From Mesosutterella porci (GTDB lineage Bacteria > Pseudomonadota > Gammaproteobacteria > Burkholderiales > Burkholderiaceae_F), in assembly GCF_022134585.1 (NCBI RefSeq), contig NZ_JAKNCT010000002.1, positions 180,773-244,772 on the forward strand: a stretch of DNA of 64,000 nt. The letters run 5' to 3'. Under the pieces are notes generated by a model, which did not search any database, was not told the DNA's origin, and worked only from the letters and a program-made list of their open reading frames with translations. Positions 55,326 through 64,000 of this stretch are shown in pieces (position 1 is the first letter of the stretch; every line of letters begins with the position of its first letter). The translations under genes were made by a program, and so were the position numbers.

Positions 55326-56161
55326 TCCCGCAGCAGCTCCGGCCAGGCCTGGTCGAGCGGCTTCATGGCGACCTCCCCGGGCCAGAGCCTGCGAAGGACG
55401 CGGGTGTGGACATCTGCGCGTCCGGTGCACCAGAATTCAACTCGGCCTTCGTCTGAGCGGTCAGACAGAAGAGAATTTTCCTCGAGCCTTTTCTTCAGAA
55501 ACCGCGCCACCGCGGGACTGGGATCGATGATGGCGATGCCTTCTCCCGCTGCGCGCCGAATCTCGTCGGCCAGGAACGGGTAGTGCGTGCATCCGAGAAC
55601 TAGCGTGTCGATGCCCTGCTCGAGCAGGGGGCCGACATAGCTCTCGATGAGCCGACGGGTTTCTTCCGAGTGGAAATCCCCCGCCTCCACCCTGTCCATC
55701 AACCCGGGGCAGGCCATCAGAATGACTCTGTCATTTCCCGCAAAGCGCCTGATGAGGCTTTGCAGGCGCGGCGAGTGAATGGTTCTCGTAGTGGCAAGGA
55801 CGCCGACTATGCCGTCGCGGGAGAGCGCGACGGCCGGCTTGACCGCGGGCTCAATCCCTATGATCGGGAAGGGCAGCTCCTGTCTGAGCGTGTCGACTGC
55901 AGCCGCTGTCGCGGTGTTGCAGGCGACGACCAGGGCCTTGATCTTCCTTGAGGCGAGAAAGCGCACGATTTTTTCAGTGCGCGCGGTGATCCAGGCGTCC
56001 GTACGGTCTCCCCACGGGGCCTTTCCGCAGTCGCCGGCGAAAATGAGGTTCTCGTGCGGCAGCAGCCTGCGCATCTCCCGCAGGACGGAAAGTCCGCCCA
56101 GGCCGGAATCCAGAGCTCCGATGGGCAGATCAGCGTTTTTCCAGTCGTAGTCAAGCTTCAT
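55322..56161 (-). CDS. murI: Glutamate racemase
   Basis: 279 residues. Supplies D-glutamate for peptidoglycan. Catalytic Cys pair C81 (VVACNTATA) and C191 (LGCTHYPFL); substrate loop ALDSGLGGLSVL and FAGDCGKAPWGD. It overlaps the upstream tsaC-like gene by 4 nt in a run purE-purK-tsaC-murI. Confidence 0.96.
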   Translation of the reverse strand: MKLDYDWKNADLPIGALDSGLGGLSVLREMRRLLPHENLIFAGDCGKAPWGDRTDAWITARTEKIVRFLASRKIKALVVACNTATAAAVDTLRQELPFPIIGIEPAVKPAVALSRDGIVGVLATTRTIHSPRLQSLIRRFAGNDRVILMACPGLMDRVEAGDFHSEETRRLIESYVGPLLEQGIDTLVLGCTHYPFLADEIRRAAGEGIAIIDPSPAVARFLKKRLEENSLLSDRSDEGRVEFWCTGRADVHTRVLRRLWPGEVAMKPLDQAWPELLRD

Positions 56162-57165
56162 TTCTGCTCCCGAGGCGCCCCAGCACGCGCCAGCCTGTCG
56201 TTGACCGCAGCCCAGATCGAGCCCCTGGGCGGCCTGGCCACAAGGATATGCGTCGCGCCGGCTGCGTCAAGCAGGTGCAGGCTGCTGTAGAGCCGGGCCG
56301 CGTATGCGGGCTCGTCCTCGGGCGCCTCCATCCTGAAAACGACATTGCCGGGGCACTGATCCAGGATCTGCCTCGGCGCCATGACAGCGCAGGACTGCGG
56401 ACTGAGTGCGGCCGCGGCTTCGGGTAGCTTCTCGGCCTCTACCAGCGTGAGGGGGGTGCGGGGCGCATAGTGGCTCTTGAGCTGGCCGGAGACTCTGGGA
56501 GAGCCGGCCCTGGGGTTGACCACCGGGCGGCCGAGCGCTTCCTGAAGCATTTCTCTCGTGATCGCGCCGTAGCGCAACAGCTCGGGCTCGCTGCCCGAGA
56601 GGTTGATGATGGTGGACTCGACGCCAACGGTGCACGGGCCTCCGTCCAGGATGTAGTCGACCTTGCCCGATGGCCTGAGGCCCAGATCGTCAAGGACATG
56701 CTGCGGCGTGGTCGGAGAAATCCTCCCGAAGCTGTTGGCCGAGGGACCCACGACCCCCCGGTGCGCGGGGCCTGAAAAAGCCTTGAAGAGCGCGTGTCCG
56801 AGCGGGTGCGACGGGCACCGGAGTCCTACGCTTGACTGTCCTCCTGTCACCCAGGGGCCGCACCTGCGGGCCCTGGGCAGGACCATCGTGAGAGGGCCCG
56901 GCCAAAATTTTTCCGCGAGAACAACGGCCTCCTTCGGCACGGACGAGGCCCACCAGGAGAGGCTGTCGGCATCGGGCAGGTGAACAATCAGGGGATGCCA
57001 GGTCGGCCGTTTCTTCGCTTCGAACACACGGCCCACGGCGCGTTCATTGTCAGCGTCCGCACCCAGTCCGTAGACAGTTTCCGTCGGGAAGGCGACAAGT
57101 CCTCCGCGTTCAAGCACCTCGCAGGCCGTCTCCACGGCTTTTTCCTGTTCTGAGCTCAGAGTCAT
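56158..57165 (-). CDS. L-threonylcarbamoyladenylate synthase (Sua5 type)
   Basis: 335 residues, the long Sua5 form: a YrdC domain (about 5-205, with FPTETVYGLGADA and the KxR region KKRPTWHPLIVHL) plus a C-terminal Sua5 domain. It makes threonylcarbamoyl-AMP for tRNA t6A37. TsaE, which acts in the same pathway, is also in this window at 62.8 kb. It overlaps murI by 4 nt. Confidence 0.93.
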   Translation of the reverse strand: MTLSSEQEKAVETACEVLERGGLVAFPTETVYGLGADADNERAVGRVFEAKKRPTWHPLIVHLPDADSLSWWASSVPKEAVVLAEKFWPGPLTMVLPRARRCGPWVTGGQSSVGLRCPSHPLGHALFKAFSGPAHRGVVGPSANSFGRISPTTPQHVLDDLGLRPSGKVDYILDGGPCTVGVESTIINLSGSEPELLRYGAITREMLQEALGRPVVNPRAGSPRVSGQLKSHYAPRTPLTLVEAEKLPEAAAALSPQSCAVMAPRQILDQCPGNVVFRMEAPEDEPAYAARLYSSLHLLDAAGATHILVARPPRGSIWAAVNDRLARAGAPREQK

Positions 57166-57179
57166 GGCGTGCGTCGTCC

Positions 57180-58340
57180 TCAGAACGGTTCTGGCAGCTG
57201 CAGGATGCGGGCCACCTTTTTTGCCCGCTCAAGCGCCTCGTCAAGCGTTCTGCCCAGGCAGGTGGCGTGACCCATTTTCCGGCCATGCCGGGGCTCTGCC
57301 TTGCCGTAGAGATGCAGCTTCACGCCCGGGATGGCGAGGACGCGTGCCCAGTCGGGCTCGCCGTCCGCTTTTTCCCAGGCGTCGCCCAAAATGTTGAGCA
57401 TGATGCCGGGCGTTTTAAGCGAAGTGCTGCCGAGGGGCAGCCCCGCCATGGTTCTCACCTGCTGCTCGAACTGGCTCGTCATGCACGCTTCAATGGTGAT
57501 GTGCCCTGAGTTGTGAGGCCTCGGCGCCGTTTCATTGGCGATGACGGAGCCGTCCTCGAGCACGAAGAACTCGATGCAGAGAACGCCGACGTACTTCATC
57601 GCGTTGGCAATCCGGATGGCGTCCGCTCTTGCGAGGGCTTCGGTTTCATCGGGAATTCTCGCGGGGAGAACCGTTTCGGCAAGAATCCCGTGCAGATGGT
57701 GGTTTTCAAAAACAGGGAAAGTGGCCGTCTCTCCGTCAAGCCCTCGGCAGACAATGACGGAGCACTCTGTCTTCAGCGCGAGCTTTTTCTCGAGGATGCA
57801 CTCCACTTTCCCGAGCGACAGGTACGCCCGCAGAAGCTGTTCCTTTTTGTCGACGACGACCTGCCCCTTTCCGTCATAGCCGAGCCTGGCCGTCTTCAGA
57901 ATGCCAGGAAAGAGCTCCGCCGGCGCCTCCTGGCAGTCAGATTCAGACAGGATGGGAGCGTGGGGGGCGACCGGAACTCCGGCGGCTGCTATGAAGGCCT
58001 TTTCCTTGTTCCGATCCTGAGAAATGGAGACAGCCTCGGCAAGAGGCGCGGTGCGGCAGCCTTTTTCAGCCAGATAGGCGAGCGAGGCGGCCGGGACGTT
58101 TTCAAACTCCGTGCTGACTGCGGGACACAGCGAGGCCATCTGATCCAGCGCTTCGCGGTCCTTGTAGCTTTTTTTAATCCGAAGCGCGGAAACTTCACCG
58201 GCCGGGCTGACCTCGCCGGGATCGAGGACTGCGACGTGGTAGCCGAGGCGGCTGGCTTCCACGCTGAACATGCGCCCGAGCTGCCCGCCTCCCATCATTC
58301 CAAGCCAGCTGCCGGGCAGCAGGACGTGTGAGTCAGTCAT
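57180..58340 (-). CDS. purK: N5-carboxyaminoimidazole ribonucleotide synthase
   Basis: 386 residues. ATP-grasp enzyme that makes N5-CAIR from AIR, ATP and bicarbonate. GMMGGGQLGRMFSVEASRLGY, LKTARLGYDGKGQ and NETAPRPHNSGHITIEA are diagnostic. It follows purE with a 3-nt gap, the usual purEK pair. Confidence 0.97.
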   Translation of the reverse strand: MTDSHVLLPGSWLGMMGGGQLGRMFSVEASRLGYHVAVLDPGEVSPAGEVSALRIKKSYKDREALDQMASLCPAVSTEFENVPAASLAYLAEKGCRTAPLAEAVSISQDRNKEKAFIAAAGVPVAPHAPILSESDCQEAPAELFPGILKTARLGYDGKGQVVVDKKEQLLRAYLSLGKVECILEKKLALKTECSVIVCRGLDGETATFPVFENHHLHGILAETVLPARIPDETEALARADAIRIANAMKYVGVLCIEFFVLEDGSVIANETAPRPHNSGHITIEACMTSQFEQQVRTMAGLPLGSTSLKTPGIMLNILGDAWEKADGEPDWARVLAIPGVKLHLYGKAEPRHGRKMGHATCLGRTLDEALERAKKVARILQLPEPF

Positions 58341-58343
58341 TTT

Positions 58344-58862
58344 TCAGCATGCCTCCTTGAAGTCGCTCGTAGGAAGGGCCATGTTCCGGGCAGCCTGGTT
58401 CTGGGAGGCCATGAATTCCGTCATTTTCCGGGCCAGCACGGGATCGCTCGCCGCGAGCATCCGGACCGCAAAGATCGCCGCGTTGGCAGCCCCTGCCTCG
58501 CCGATGGCAAAGGTGGCCACAGGCACGCCTTTCGGCATCTGGACAATGGAGTAGAGCGAATCCTGGCCTCTGAGATACTTGGAGACGCAGGGAACGCCCA
58601 GAACCGGCAGCGTGGTTTTGGCCGCCAGCATTCCGGGCAGGTGCGCAGCTCCGCCGGCGCCGGCAATGATGCATTTGATTCCGCGGCCGCGCGCGGACTC
58701 CGCATAGGCGAACATTTCGTCGGGCATGCGGTGCGCGGAGACGACGCGCGCCTCAAAGGGAACGCCGAACTGCTCCAGGATCCGACAGGCGCCGCTCATG
58801 ACCTCCCAGTCGGAGGCCGATCCCATCAGAACACCAACCACTGGTTGTTTGCTGTTGTCCAT
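58344..58862 (-). CDS. purE: N5-CAIR mutase (class I PurE)
   Basis: 172 residues, normal for class I PurE. GVLMGSASDWEVM opens the active site, SAHRMPDEMF holds the catalytic His and IAGAGGAAHLPGM follows. The start at 58862 has AGGATTG upstream; an in-frame extension to 58919 lies in the purC terminator. It pairs with purK. Confidence 0.97.
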   Translation of the reverse strand: MDNSKQPVVGVLMGSASDWEVMSGACRILEQFGVPFEARVVSAHRMPDEMFAYAESARGRGIKCIIAGAGGAAHLPGMLAAKTTLPVLGVPCVSKYLRGQDSLYSIVQMPKGVPVATFAIGEAGAANAAIFAVRMLAASDPVLARKMTEFMASQNQAARNMALPTSDFKEAC

Positions 58863-58893
58863 TTCTTCAATCCTGCAAATAGAGAGAGGGATT

Positions 58894-58934
58894 AAAAAAC
58901 GGAGGAGCGGGATTCGCATCCCTCAGCCTCCGTT
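58894..58934 (-). terminator. Intrinsic terminator of purC
   Basis: On the minus strand AACGGAGG / CCTCCGTT with a 25-nt loop, followed by TTTTTT. It separates purC from purEK. Confidence 0.75.
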
Positions 58935-58958
58935 CAAACCGCTGCGGTTCAGATCCCA

Positions 58959-59849
58959 TCAGCCGAGCCTGATGCCGGTGAGGCGGAAGAGGGCCTCGCG
59001 GTATTTTTCGCTCGTGCGGTTGATGACGTCCTCGGGCGGAACCGGAGCGGGGGCCTTTTTGTCCCAGCCGGTCGACTCAAGCCAGTCGCGGATGTACTGC
59101 TTGTCGAAGGAAGGCGGAGAAATGCCGACGTTGTACTGGTCGGCGGGCCAGAAGCGGGAGGAGTCCGGAGTAAGGACTTCGTCCATCAGGCGGACCCGGC
59201 CTTCGTTGTCAATGCCAAACTCGAACTTCGTATCGGAGATGATGATGCCCTTGGTTGCGGCATATTCAGCGGCGCGGCGGTAAAGCTCCAGAGTCGCATC
59301 GCGAATGGTCTTTGCAATGTCTCCGCCGTAGCGCTTCACGCACTCTTCGTAGCTGATCGGCTCGTCGTGCGTGCCGACCGGCGCTTTGGCCGACGGCGTG
59401 AAAATCGGCTCGTCGAGCTTCTGAGACATCTGCAGGCCCTTCGGCAGCTTCACGCCGGAGACGGAGCCGCTGGCGACATATTCCTTCCAGCCGCCACCGG
59501 TCAGGTAGCCGCGGGCCACGCATTCGATCAAAATGGGCTTGAGCTTCATGGCGACCACGGATCTGCCTTTGATCTGCTCCACTTCGTCGGGAGCAACAAC
59601 AGACTCAGGCGCAATGCCGGTCAGATGGTTCGGCAGAACGCCTTTTAATTTCTCAAACCAGAAGTTGGTGAGCGCTGTCAGAACCTGCCCCTTGTAGGGG
59701 ATGGGGGCCCCAAGGATGAAGTCGAAGGCGGAAATGCGGTCGGTGGCCACAAGCAACAGCTTGTCATCGCCGACGGCGTAGCTGTCCCTCACTTTTCCGC
59801 TGTAAACGAGCGGAAGCGACTTCAGGCTGGTTTTCAAAAGGCCTGTCAT
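58959..59849 (-). CDS. purC: SAICAR synthetase
   Basis: 296 residues. Joins aspartate to [28 protein letters not shown] and the family signature [14 protein letters not shown] are visible, and [12 protein letters not shown] near the C-terminal third. It directly follows dgkA on the chromosome and precedes purEK but has its own terminator. Confidence 0.97.
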   Translation of the reverse strand: MTGLLKTSLKSLPLVYSGKVRDSYAVGDDKLLLVATDRISAFDFILGAPIPYKGQVLTALTNFWFEKLKGVLPNHLTGIAPESVVAPDEVEQIKGRSVVAMKLKPILIECVARGYLTGGGWKEYVASGSVSGVKLPKGLQMSQKLDEPIFTPSAKAPVGTHDEPISYEECVKRYGGDIAKTIRDATLELYRRAAEYAATKGIIISDTKFEFGIDNEGRVRLMDEVLTPDSSRFWPADQYNVGISPPSFDKQYIRDWLESTGWDKKAPAPVPPEDVINRTSEKYREALFRLTGIRLG

Positions 59850-59932
59850 GGATGGTTCTCCATAAAAGAGATTTGCAAGGACACGGAAGCAAAATCATTT
59901 TAACCCTGCTGAAGCGGGGAAAACGCCGGGGT

Positions 59933-60319
59933 TCACCAAAAGGCGTCGAGCAGAACCAGCACCCAGATCAGAGCGTCCGCTGCCAAGGTGATAAGCACAG
60001 CCAGGCTGCCGAGATCCTTAGCCTTTTTGGAAAGAGGATGAATTTCCGGCCCGATCCGGTCAATGGCAGCCTCAATGGCTGAATTCAGGGTTTCGACGAT
60101 CAGGAGGAAAAAAAGCGAGAAGGCGAGCAGGGCGCTCTGCGTCCTGCTGACCGGCAGCAGAAGCGCTACGGGAATCAGCACGACGCTGAGCCAGAATTCC
60201 TGCCTGAATGCCTGTTCGGAGGACCAGATGGCCCGGAAACCGTCAATGGAGTAGCCGAAGGCGTTGACCAGCCTGCGCAGCCCTGTCCTGCCTTTGAGTT
60301 CGCGAGCGTCACCTGTCAT
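59933..60319 (-). CDS. dgkA: Diacylglycerol kinase (DgkA)
   Basis: 128 residues with three transmembrane helices. Recycles diacylglycerol to phosphatidate in the inner membrane. EQAFRQEFWLSVVL and the catalytic ETLNSAIEAAIDRIG motif are present. The ATG at 60319 is used rather than the upstream TTG. Confidence 0.94.
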   Translation of the reverse strand: MTGDARELKGRTGLRRLVNAFGYSIDGFRAIWSSEQAFRQEFWLSVVLIPVALLLPVSRTQSALLAFSLFFLLIVETLNSAIEAAIDRIGPEIHPLSKKAKDLGSLAVLITLAADALIWVLVLLDAFW

Positions 60320-60328
60320 GTCAAATTC

Positions 60329-60367
60329 CAAAAAAGAGAGGCGGATCAGCGTGAAGGATCCGCCTCG
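60329..60367 (-). terminator. Intrinsic terminator of fbaA
   Basis: On the minus strand GAGGCGGATC / GATCCGCCTC with a 9-nt loop, followed by TCTTTTTT. Confidence 0.88.
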
Positions 60368-60388
60368 GGGGCTGGGGATTTCCTGGGT

Positions 60389-61453
60389 TTAGATGACCTT
60401 CTGGGAAATGGAGCCGTCCTCATAGCCTTTTGCGAACTTGGACAGGGGAACCGGATGAATCTTCGCTCCCTGTCCCTCGCAGCCGAAGGCGATATAACGG
60501 GATTTGCACATTTCCTGCTCGGCCTTTCTTGCGGCCTTCAGATAGCTCCTGGGATCGAAGTCTCCCGGATGCTCAACCAGGAAGCGGCGGACGGCTGCGG
60601 TCATGGCAAGGCGGATGTCGGTGTCCACGTTCACCTTGCGCACGCCGTGCTGAATGGCCGTCTGGATTTCCTTGACGGGAACTCCGTAGGTTTCCCTCAT
60701 GACTCCGCCGTAGCGGCGGATTTCGGCTAGGAACTCCTGCGGGACGGAAGACGAGCCATGCATGACGAGATGGGTGTTGGGCAGCCTTGCGTGTATCTCC
60801 TTGACGCGGTCAATCGCCAGGATTTCTCCGGTAGGCTCACGGGTGAATTTATAGGCCCCGTGGCTGGTCCCGATCGCGATGGCCAGGGCGTCGAGCTGGG
60901 TTTCACGGACGAAGTCCGCGGCCTGCTCGGGGTCGGTGAGGAGCTGCTCGCGCGTGAGGGAGCCTTCCGCTCCCTGTCCGTCTTCCTTGGCGCTTTGCAG
61001 CGTCTCGAGCGAGCCGATGCAGCCCAGCTCGCCCTCAACGGAAACGCCGATGCTGTGGGCTGTTTCAACGATGCGGCGCGTGGTCCTGACATTGTATTCG
61101 TAGCTCGCCACGGTCTTGCCGTCGGGCATGAGCGACCCGTCCATCATCACGGACGTGAAGCCGTAGCGCATGGCGCTGAAGCAGGCCGACGGACTCCTGC
61201 CATGATCAAGGTGCATGGCAACGGGGATGTCCGGGTAGGACTCGACGGCCGCCTTGATGAGATGCTCGAGAAACAGCTCGCCTGCATAGCTGCGGGCTCC
61301 GGCGGAAGCCTGAAGAATGACGGGAGCGCCCGTTTCTTCGGCCGCGGACATAATGGCCTGGACCTGCTCGAGATTGTTGACGTTAAATGCGGGGATGCCG
61401 TAATTGTTTTCAGCCGCGTGATCAAGCAGCTGACGCATTGCTACAAGAGCCAT
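60389..61453 (-). CDS. fbaA: Class II fructose-bisphosphate aldolase
   Basis: 354 residues, the Calvin-cycle subtype common in betaproteobacteria. Zinc and active-site residues in MHLDHGRSP (H81, D83, H84), and downstream [10 protein letters not shown] and [11 protein letters not shown]. Works in glycolysis and gluconeogenesis with fbp. It is monocistronic by its terminator. Confidence 0.96.
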   Translation of the reverse strand: MALVAMRQLLDHAAENNYGIPAFNVNNLEQVQAIMSAAEETGAPVILQASAGARSYAGELFLEHLIKAAVESYPDIPVAMHLDHGRSPSACFSAMRYGFTSVMMDGSLMPDGKTVASYEYNVRTTRRIVETAHSIGVSVEGELGCIGSLETLQSAKEDGQGAEGSLTREQLLTDPEQAADFVRETQLDALAIAIGTSHGAYKFTREPTGEILAIDRVKEIHARLPNTHLVMHGSSSVPQEFLAEIRRYGGVMRETYGVPVKEIQTAIQHGVRKVNVDTDIRLAMTAAVRRFLVEHPGDFDPRSYLKAARKAEQEMCKSRYIAFGCEGQGAKIHPVPLSKFAKGYEDGSISQKVI

Positions 61454-61539
61454 CTAAAAGACTCCGAAAAGGTGCTTAGGGTGGCCCTTATTCTATCAAA
61501 GCACTGTGTCAGTTTCCCTAAGGCCGAAGGGGGTGGCAG

Positions 61540-62790
61540 TCAACCCTGCAGGAGGGACTTGTCCCTGCCGATCTGCTTTTTGATGCCTCCCAGGATGCCC
61601 TGGGCGAGCTGCCACTGGTAGTCCTCGTTTCTCAGCCTCTGTTCTTCGGAGGGGTTGGAGATGAACGCCGTTTCAACGAGGATGGAAGGGATGCCCTGCC
61701 CCTTGAGGACGGCAAAGCCGGCCTGCTCCACATTGTGCTTGTGGAGGTTGTTGAGCTTCGAGAGCTGTCCTAGAACGCTTTGTCCCAGGGCAAGGCTGTA
61801 GCTGATTTTCCAGGAATTGGACATGTCGACAATGACATTCTGGACTTTGCGGTTGACTCCCCTGAGGTTGATGCCGCCTATCAGGTCGGCCTCGTTTTGC
61901 TGCTGGGCGAGCCATTTGGCCGCAGCCGAGGAGGCGCCTCTTTCGGAGAGGGCAAAGACAGAGGATCCGCTAGCGCTGGGGGAAATCCAGGCATCGGCGT
62001 GAATGCTCACCAGGAGGTTGGCCTTTGCTTTCTGAGCGAGACGGACACGCTCGCCGAGCGGAACGAAATAATCGCTGCCTCTGGTTTTAAAGCACTGGAT
62101 GTCATTTTCCTTCGCAACCAGTTTTTCCAGCTTCTGGGCGATGGAGAGAACGACGTCTTTTTCGTGGGTTCCCGCACTGCCCGTGGCGCCCGGGTCCTCA
62201 CCGCCGTGTCCCGGGTCGATCATGAGAGTGATCCGCGGGGAGCCGGAGGTAGGCGCGCCGGCAGGGCTGCGCGAGGGGCTCTCGGCCGCAGGCTTCCGAC
62301 TGCCGCCAAGAGCCGCGGCTATCGGGTCGTCCTCGGCTTCGGCGGAGTCAGCCGGCCGGGGAGACTTCGGATAAAGATCCATGACCAGACGCCGGTTGTA
62401 GTTCGCGATCGGTGCCAGTTCAAAAATCTCAGGGCGGATGTCTTCCTTCACGTCGATGACCAGCCGCACGACGTTGGCCTTGTTCTGGCCGATGCGGATG
62501 GCGGAAATGGTGGGGCCGCTCGGGCGGACTTCGCTGATCTTCTTCTTCAGACTATCGGAAAGCGCGAGCCCTTCGATGTCTACGACCATCCGGACGGGGG
62601 ATGAATCTCGGACGACAAATGAGCGGAACTTGAGGTTGCCGTTGTGTTCGATGGTGATGCGCGTGTATTCGCTCGCGGGCCACAGCCTCACGTCAAGAAT
62701 GTCTGCGCCATAGGCGATGTCCCATGGCAGAAGCGAAAAAAGGAGAATCCCGCCGCTGCGGGCGAGAAAATCGCGACGAACTAAATCCAT
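61540..62790 (-). CDS. N-acetylmuramoyl-L-alanine amidase (AmiC type), Tat-exported
   Basis: 416 residues. Twin-arginine signal RRDFLARSGGILLFSLL, an AMIN domain (about 30-140) that targets the septum, a Pro/Ser linker (about 143-182) and an Amidase_3 domain with IDPGHGGEDPGATG, SIHADAW and VETAFISN carrying the zinc ligands and catalytic Glu. It splits peptidoglycan during daughter-cell separation. It overlaps tsaE by 10 nt, a common pairing. Confidence 0.94.
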   Translation of the reverse strand: MDLVRRDFLARSGGILLFSLLPWDIAYGADILDVRLWPASEYTRITIEHNGNLKFRSFVVRDSSPVRMVVDIEGLALSDSLKKKISEVRPSGPTISAIRIGQNKANVVRLVIDVKEDIRPEIFELAPIANYNRRLVMDLYPKSPRPADSAEAEDDPIAAALGGSRKPAAESPSRSPAGAPTSGSPRITLMIDPGHGGEDPGATGSAGTHEKDVVLSIAQKLEKLVAKENDIQCFKTRGSDYFVPLGERVRLAQKAKANLLVSIHADAWISPSASGSSVFALSERGASSAAAKWLAQQQNEADLIGGINLRGVNRKVQNVIVDMSNSWKISYSLALGQSVLGQLSKLNNLHKHNVEQAGFAVLKGQGIPSILVETAFISNPSEEQRLRNEDYQWQLAQGILGGIKKQIGRDKSLLQG

Positions 62791-63287
62791 TGCCTACAAA
62801 CCTCTCGAGCGGCCGCATCCCCGGCCTTCCCGCAGGGCTCCAGCCGGGCTTTTCTTCCGTCTTTAAACAATGAAAGAGAGATGGTCAGGTCGGGCGCGGG
62901 GAGAAACGGCAGGGCTTTTTCGGACCATTCGCAGACCGTGAGTTTGCCCGGTCCGAAGAGATCGCGGAAGCCTGCGTCATCGAACTCCTCCGGGGACTCA
63001 AACCGATAGAAGTCAAAGTGATGCACCGTGAAAAAGGGCGCGTCATAGGTCTCAACCAAAGTGAAGGTCGGACTTTTGACTCTGCCGGTGATCCCCAGCG
63101 CGCGCAGCATGGCCCGGGTGAGGGTGGTCTTGCCCGCGCCCAGAGTTCCGTCCAACCTGAGGTTGAAGCCGCTCTCGTTTATTTTCCGGCTCAGGCCGCA
63201 GAATGCGCCTGCAAGCAGGCTGCCCAGCCGGATAGTGGCCGACTCATCCTCCAAAACAAGGGGCGAACAGGAACTGACGGTTGCCAT
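62781..63287 (-). CDS. tsaE: tRNA t6A biosynthesis ATPase TsaE
   Basis: 168 residues. P-loop GTLGAGKTTLTRAML at 47-61, SPTFTLVETY switch region and HFDFYRFESPEEFDD. Partner of TsaB/TsaD in threonylcarbamoylation of tRNA A37; neither partner is in the window, but the Sua5-type synthase is. It is co-transcribed with the amidase. Confidence 0.95.
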   Translation of the reverse strand: MATVSSCSPLVLEDESATIRLGSLLAGAFCGLSRKINESGFNLRLDGTLGAGKTTLTRAMLRALGITGRVKSPTFTLVETYDAPFFTVHHFDFYRFESPEEFDDAGFRDLFGPGKLTVCEWSEKALPFLPAPDLTISLSLFKDGRKARLEPCGKAGDAAAREVCRQWI

Positions 63288-63376
63288 TGCGGACGGAGTA
63301 ACTTAAAGGGGAAGATAAAAAAAGCTGAAAATCCAGCCGTCGGGTATTTTAAATTTAAACCCACGGACGGAATGCC

Positions 63377-63405
63377 TTGCTATTTTATTTATTGTTGAAT
63401 ATAAT
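63377..63405 (+). promoter_or_regulatory. Promoter of tRNA-Thr
   Basis: TTGCTA (63377-63382), 17 nt, TATAAT (63400-63405): perfect -10 and 4/6 -35, 37 nt before the mature tRNA 5' end. Confidence 0.75.
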
Positions 63406-63442
63406 ACAGATCTCTGTCTGCTCAAACAAGCAGAAAAAGCAG

Positions 63443-63518
63443 GCCGGTGTAGCTCAGTTGGTAGAGCAGCGCATTCGTAATGCGAAGGTCGGGAGTTCGA
63501 CTCTCTTCACCGGCACCA
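63443..63518 (+). tRNA. tRNA-Thr (CGU anticodon)
   Basis: 76-nt cloverleaf: acceptor GCCGGTG/CACCGGC, D-arm GCTC/GAGC, anticodon loop TTCGTAA with CGT at 34-36, T-arm GGGAG-TTCGACT-CTCTT-like, encoded CCA. The anticodon stem has one G-A mismatch at 27-43. Reads ACG codons. A strong terminator follows. Confidence 0.95.
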
Positions 63519-63525
63519 GGCTTCC

Positions 63526-63560
63526 ATCCCGGATCGCCCATGGGCGATCCGGGATTTTTC
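63526..63560 (+). terminator. Intrinsic terminator of tRNA-Thr
   Basis: ATCCCGGATCGCCC / GGGCGATCCGGGAT, a perfect 14-bp stem with a 2-nt loop, then TTTTTC. Confidence 0.93.
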
Positions 63561-63571
63561 TTTTCCCTCCG

Positions 63572-64000
63572 TTGAAGTGGTATTGGTTTTTTGGACACAA
63601 AGGAGCCCAAAACCATGTCCATCCCGCTCTCCATTAGAGAACAAGCCTGCGAGGGGCTTTTACACGGTCGCCCCAAGAAAACTCTGGCCAGAGAGCTTGG
63701 AATTTCAGCAGGAGCCGTTCGTGACTGGTCCATTTTTATTCAGAATGGATTTTTCGACTGGGTCAGCAGACCCAACGTAGGTTTTCGAAAAGAACTGCTT
63801 CAACGAGCCGTTTGTTATTGGCTGAATCACTATCCGATCGGCTACAGCGATGTGGCCAGACTCCACGGCGTCCGGCCTGCCGGCCTCTATGCGGCTATAC
63901 GGAAAGCTCTTGCTAAACTTCCTGAGCAGTTGCGCCCGAAACGCATTCGTTTCTGGGATGAGAAACCGGCAGACTCACTTGGGAAATTCAAAATGGCCAT
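63572..64000 (+). mobile_element. IS3-like insertion sequence, left end (continues past window)
   Basis: The terminal repeat runs from 63572 (TGAAGTGGTATTGG then a T-run and TTGGACAC), with the T..TTGGAC look of IS3-family ends. Its transposase ORF begins 43 nt inside. A matching relic end is at 41710-41740. It sits just behind the tRNA-Thr terminator. The right end and target duplication are outside the window. Confidence 0.75.
63615..64000 (+). CDS. IS3-family transposase OrfA-like protein, partial
   Basis: 128 codons visible, open to the window edge. Start ATG follows AAAGGAG. Two helix-turn-helix regions: LARELGISAGAVRDWSIF (about 24-41) and SDVARLHGVRPAGLYAAI (about 79-96), the arrangement of IS150-type OrfA, which binds the IS ends. 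The catalytic OrfB would lie beyond the window. Confidence 0.75.
   Translation, partial: MSIPLSIREQACEGLLHGRPKKTLARELGISAGAVRDWSIFIQNGFFDWVSRPNVGFRKELLQRAVCYWLNHYPIGYSDVARLHGVRPAGLYAAIRKALAKLPEQLRPKRIRFWDEKPADSLGKFKMA

Overview
The window is a stretch of bacterial chromosome: high GC, densely coded, mostly housekeeping. Gene content points to an anaerobic or microaerobic betaproteobacterium, most likely Burkholderiales of the Sutterellaceae type. The evidence is the glnE/yhdP and maf-rlmH-rsfS-nadD neighbourhoods, a Wolinella-type dihaem fumarate reductase cytochrome b, a Dcu-type C4-dicarboxylate carrier, a NapC/NirT-type tetrahaem cytochrome, molybdate uptake and nickel-pincer lactate racemase genes. 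The taxonomic call is inference from gene content, not from a marker gene.

Layout. 1-2.6 kb: two tandem DAHP synthase genes (minus strand, the first cut by the window edge), each preceded by a 25-codon leader peptide and an intrinsic terminator. One leader is packed with Phe codons, the other with Tyr codons. 2.6-8.2 kb: cdsA-like, plsC-like and a giant AsmA/YhdP-type protein. 8.3-13.9 kb: glnE, yheT-like hydrolase, VUT-family transporter and hemH. 14.0-17.9 kb: grpE-dnaK-dnaJ with two sigma-32-like promoters. 18.0-23.7 kb: a complete RND efflux operon (membrane fusion protein, pump, outer-membrane factor). 23.8-28.0 kb: aminopeptidase P, a lipoprotein and an RhlE-type helicase. 28.2-29.3 kb: a protein of three almost identical FKBP domains. 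29.3-34.3 kb: maf, rlmH, rsfS, nadD, a secreted unknown, purD and a YebC-family regulator.

34.7-42.6 kb is the most accessory part. It holds a NarL-like orphan response regulator joined to larA, then larB-larE, a convergent larC (nickel-pincer cofactor synthesis), a Dcu transporter, a relic IS end and an isolated frdC. The set suggests lactate isomerisation and fumarate or C4-dicarboxylate respiration. 42.8-48.9 kb: upp, a LapA-like protein, fbp, pepN and a tetrahaem cytochrome c with one atypical haem motif. 49-52.6 kb: modE facing modABC across an operator-like intergenic region. 52.7-63.3 kb: purB, a DUF72 protein, murI, a Sua5-type tsaC, purK, purE, purC, dgkA, fbaA, amiC and tsaE. 63.4 kb to the end: tRNA-Thr(CGU), its terminator, and the left end of an IS3-like insertion sequence that leaves the window.

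The clearest undescribed-looking element is the pair of amino-acid-specific attenuators on the duplicated DAHP synthases. Each copy appears to be tuned by ribosome stalling to a different end product (Phe or Tyr), and the Tyr copy also carries a TyrR-box-like palindrome.
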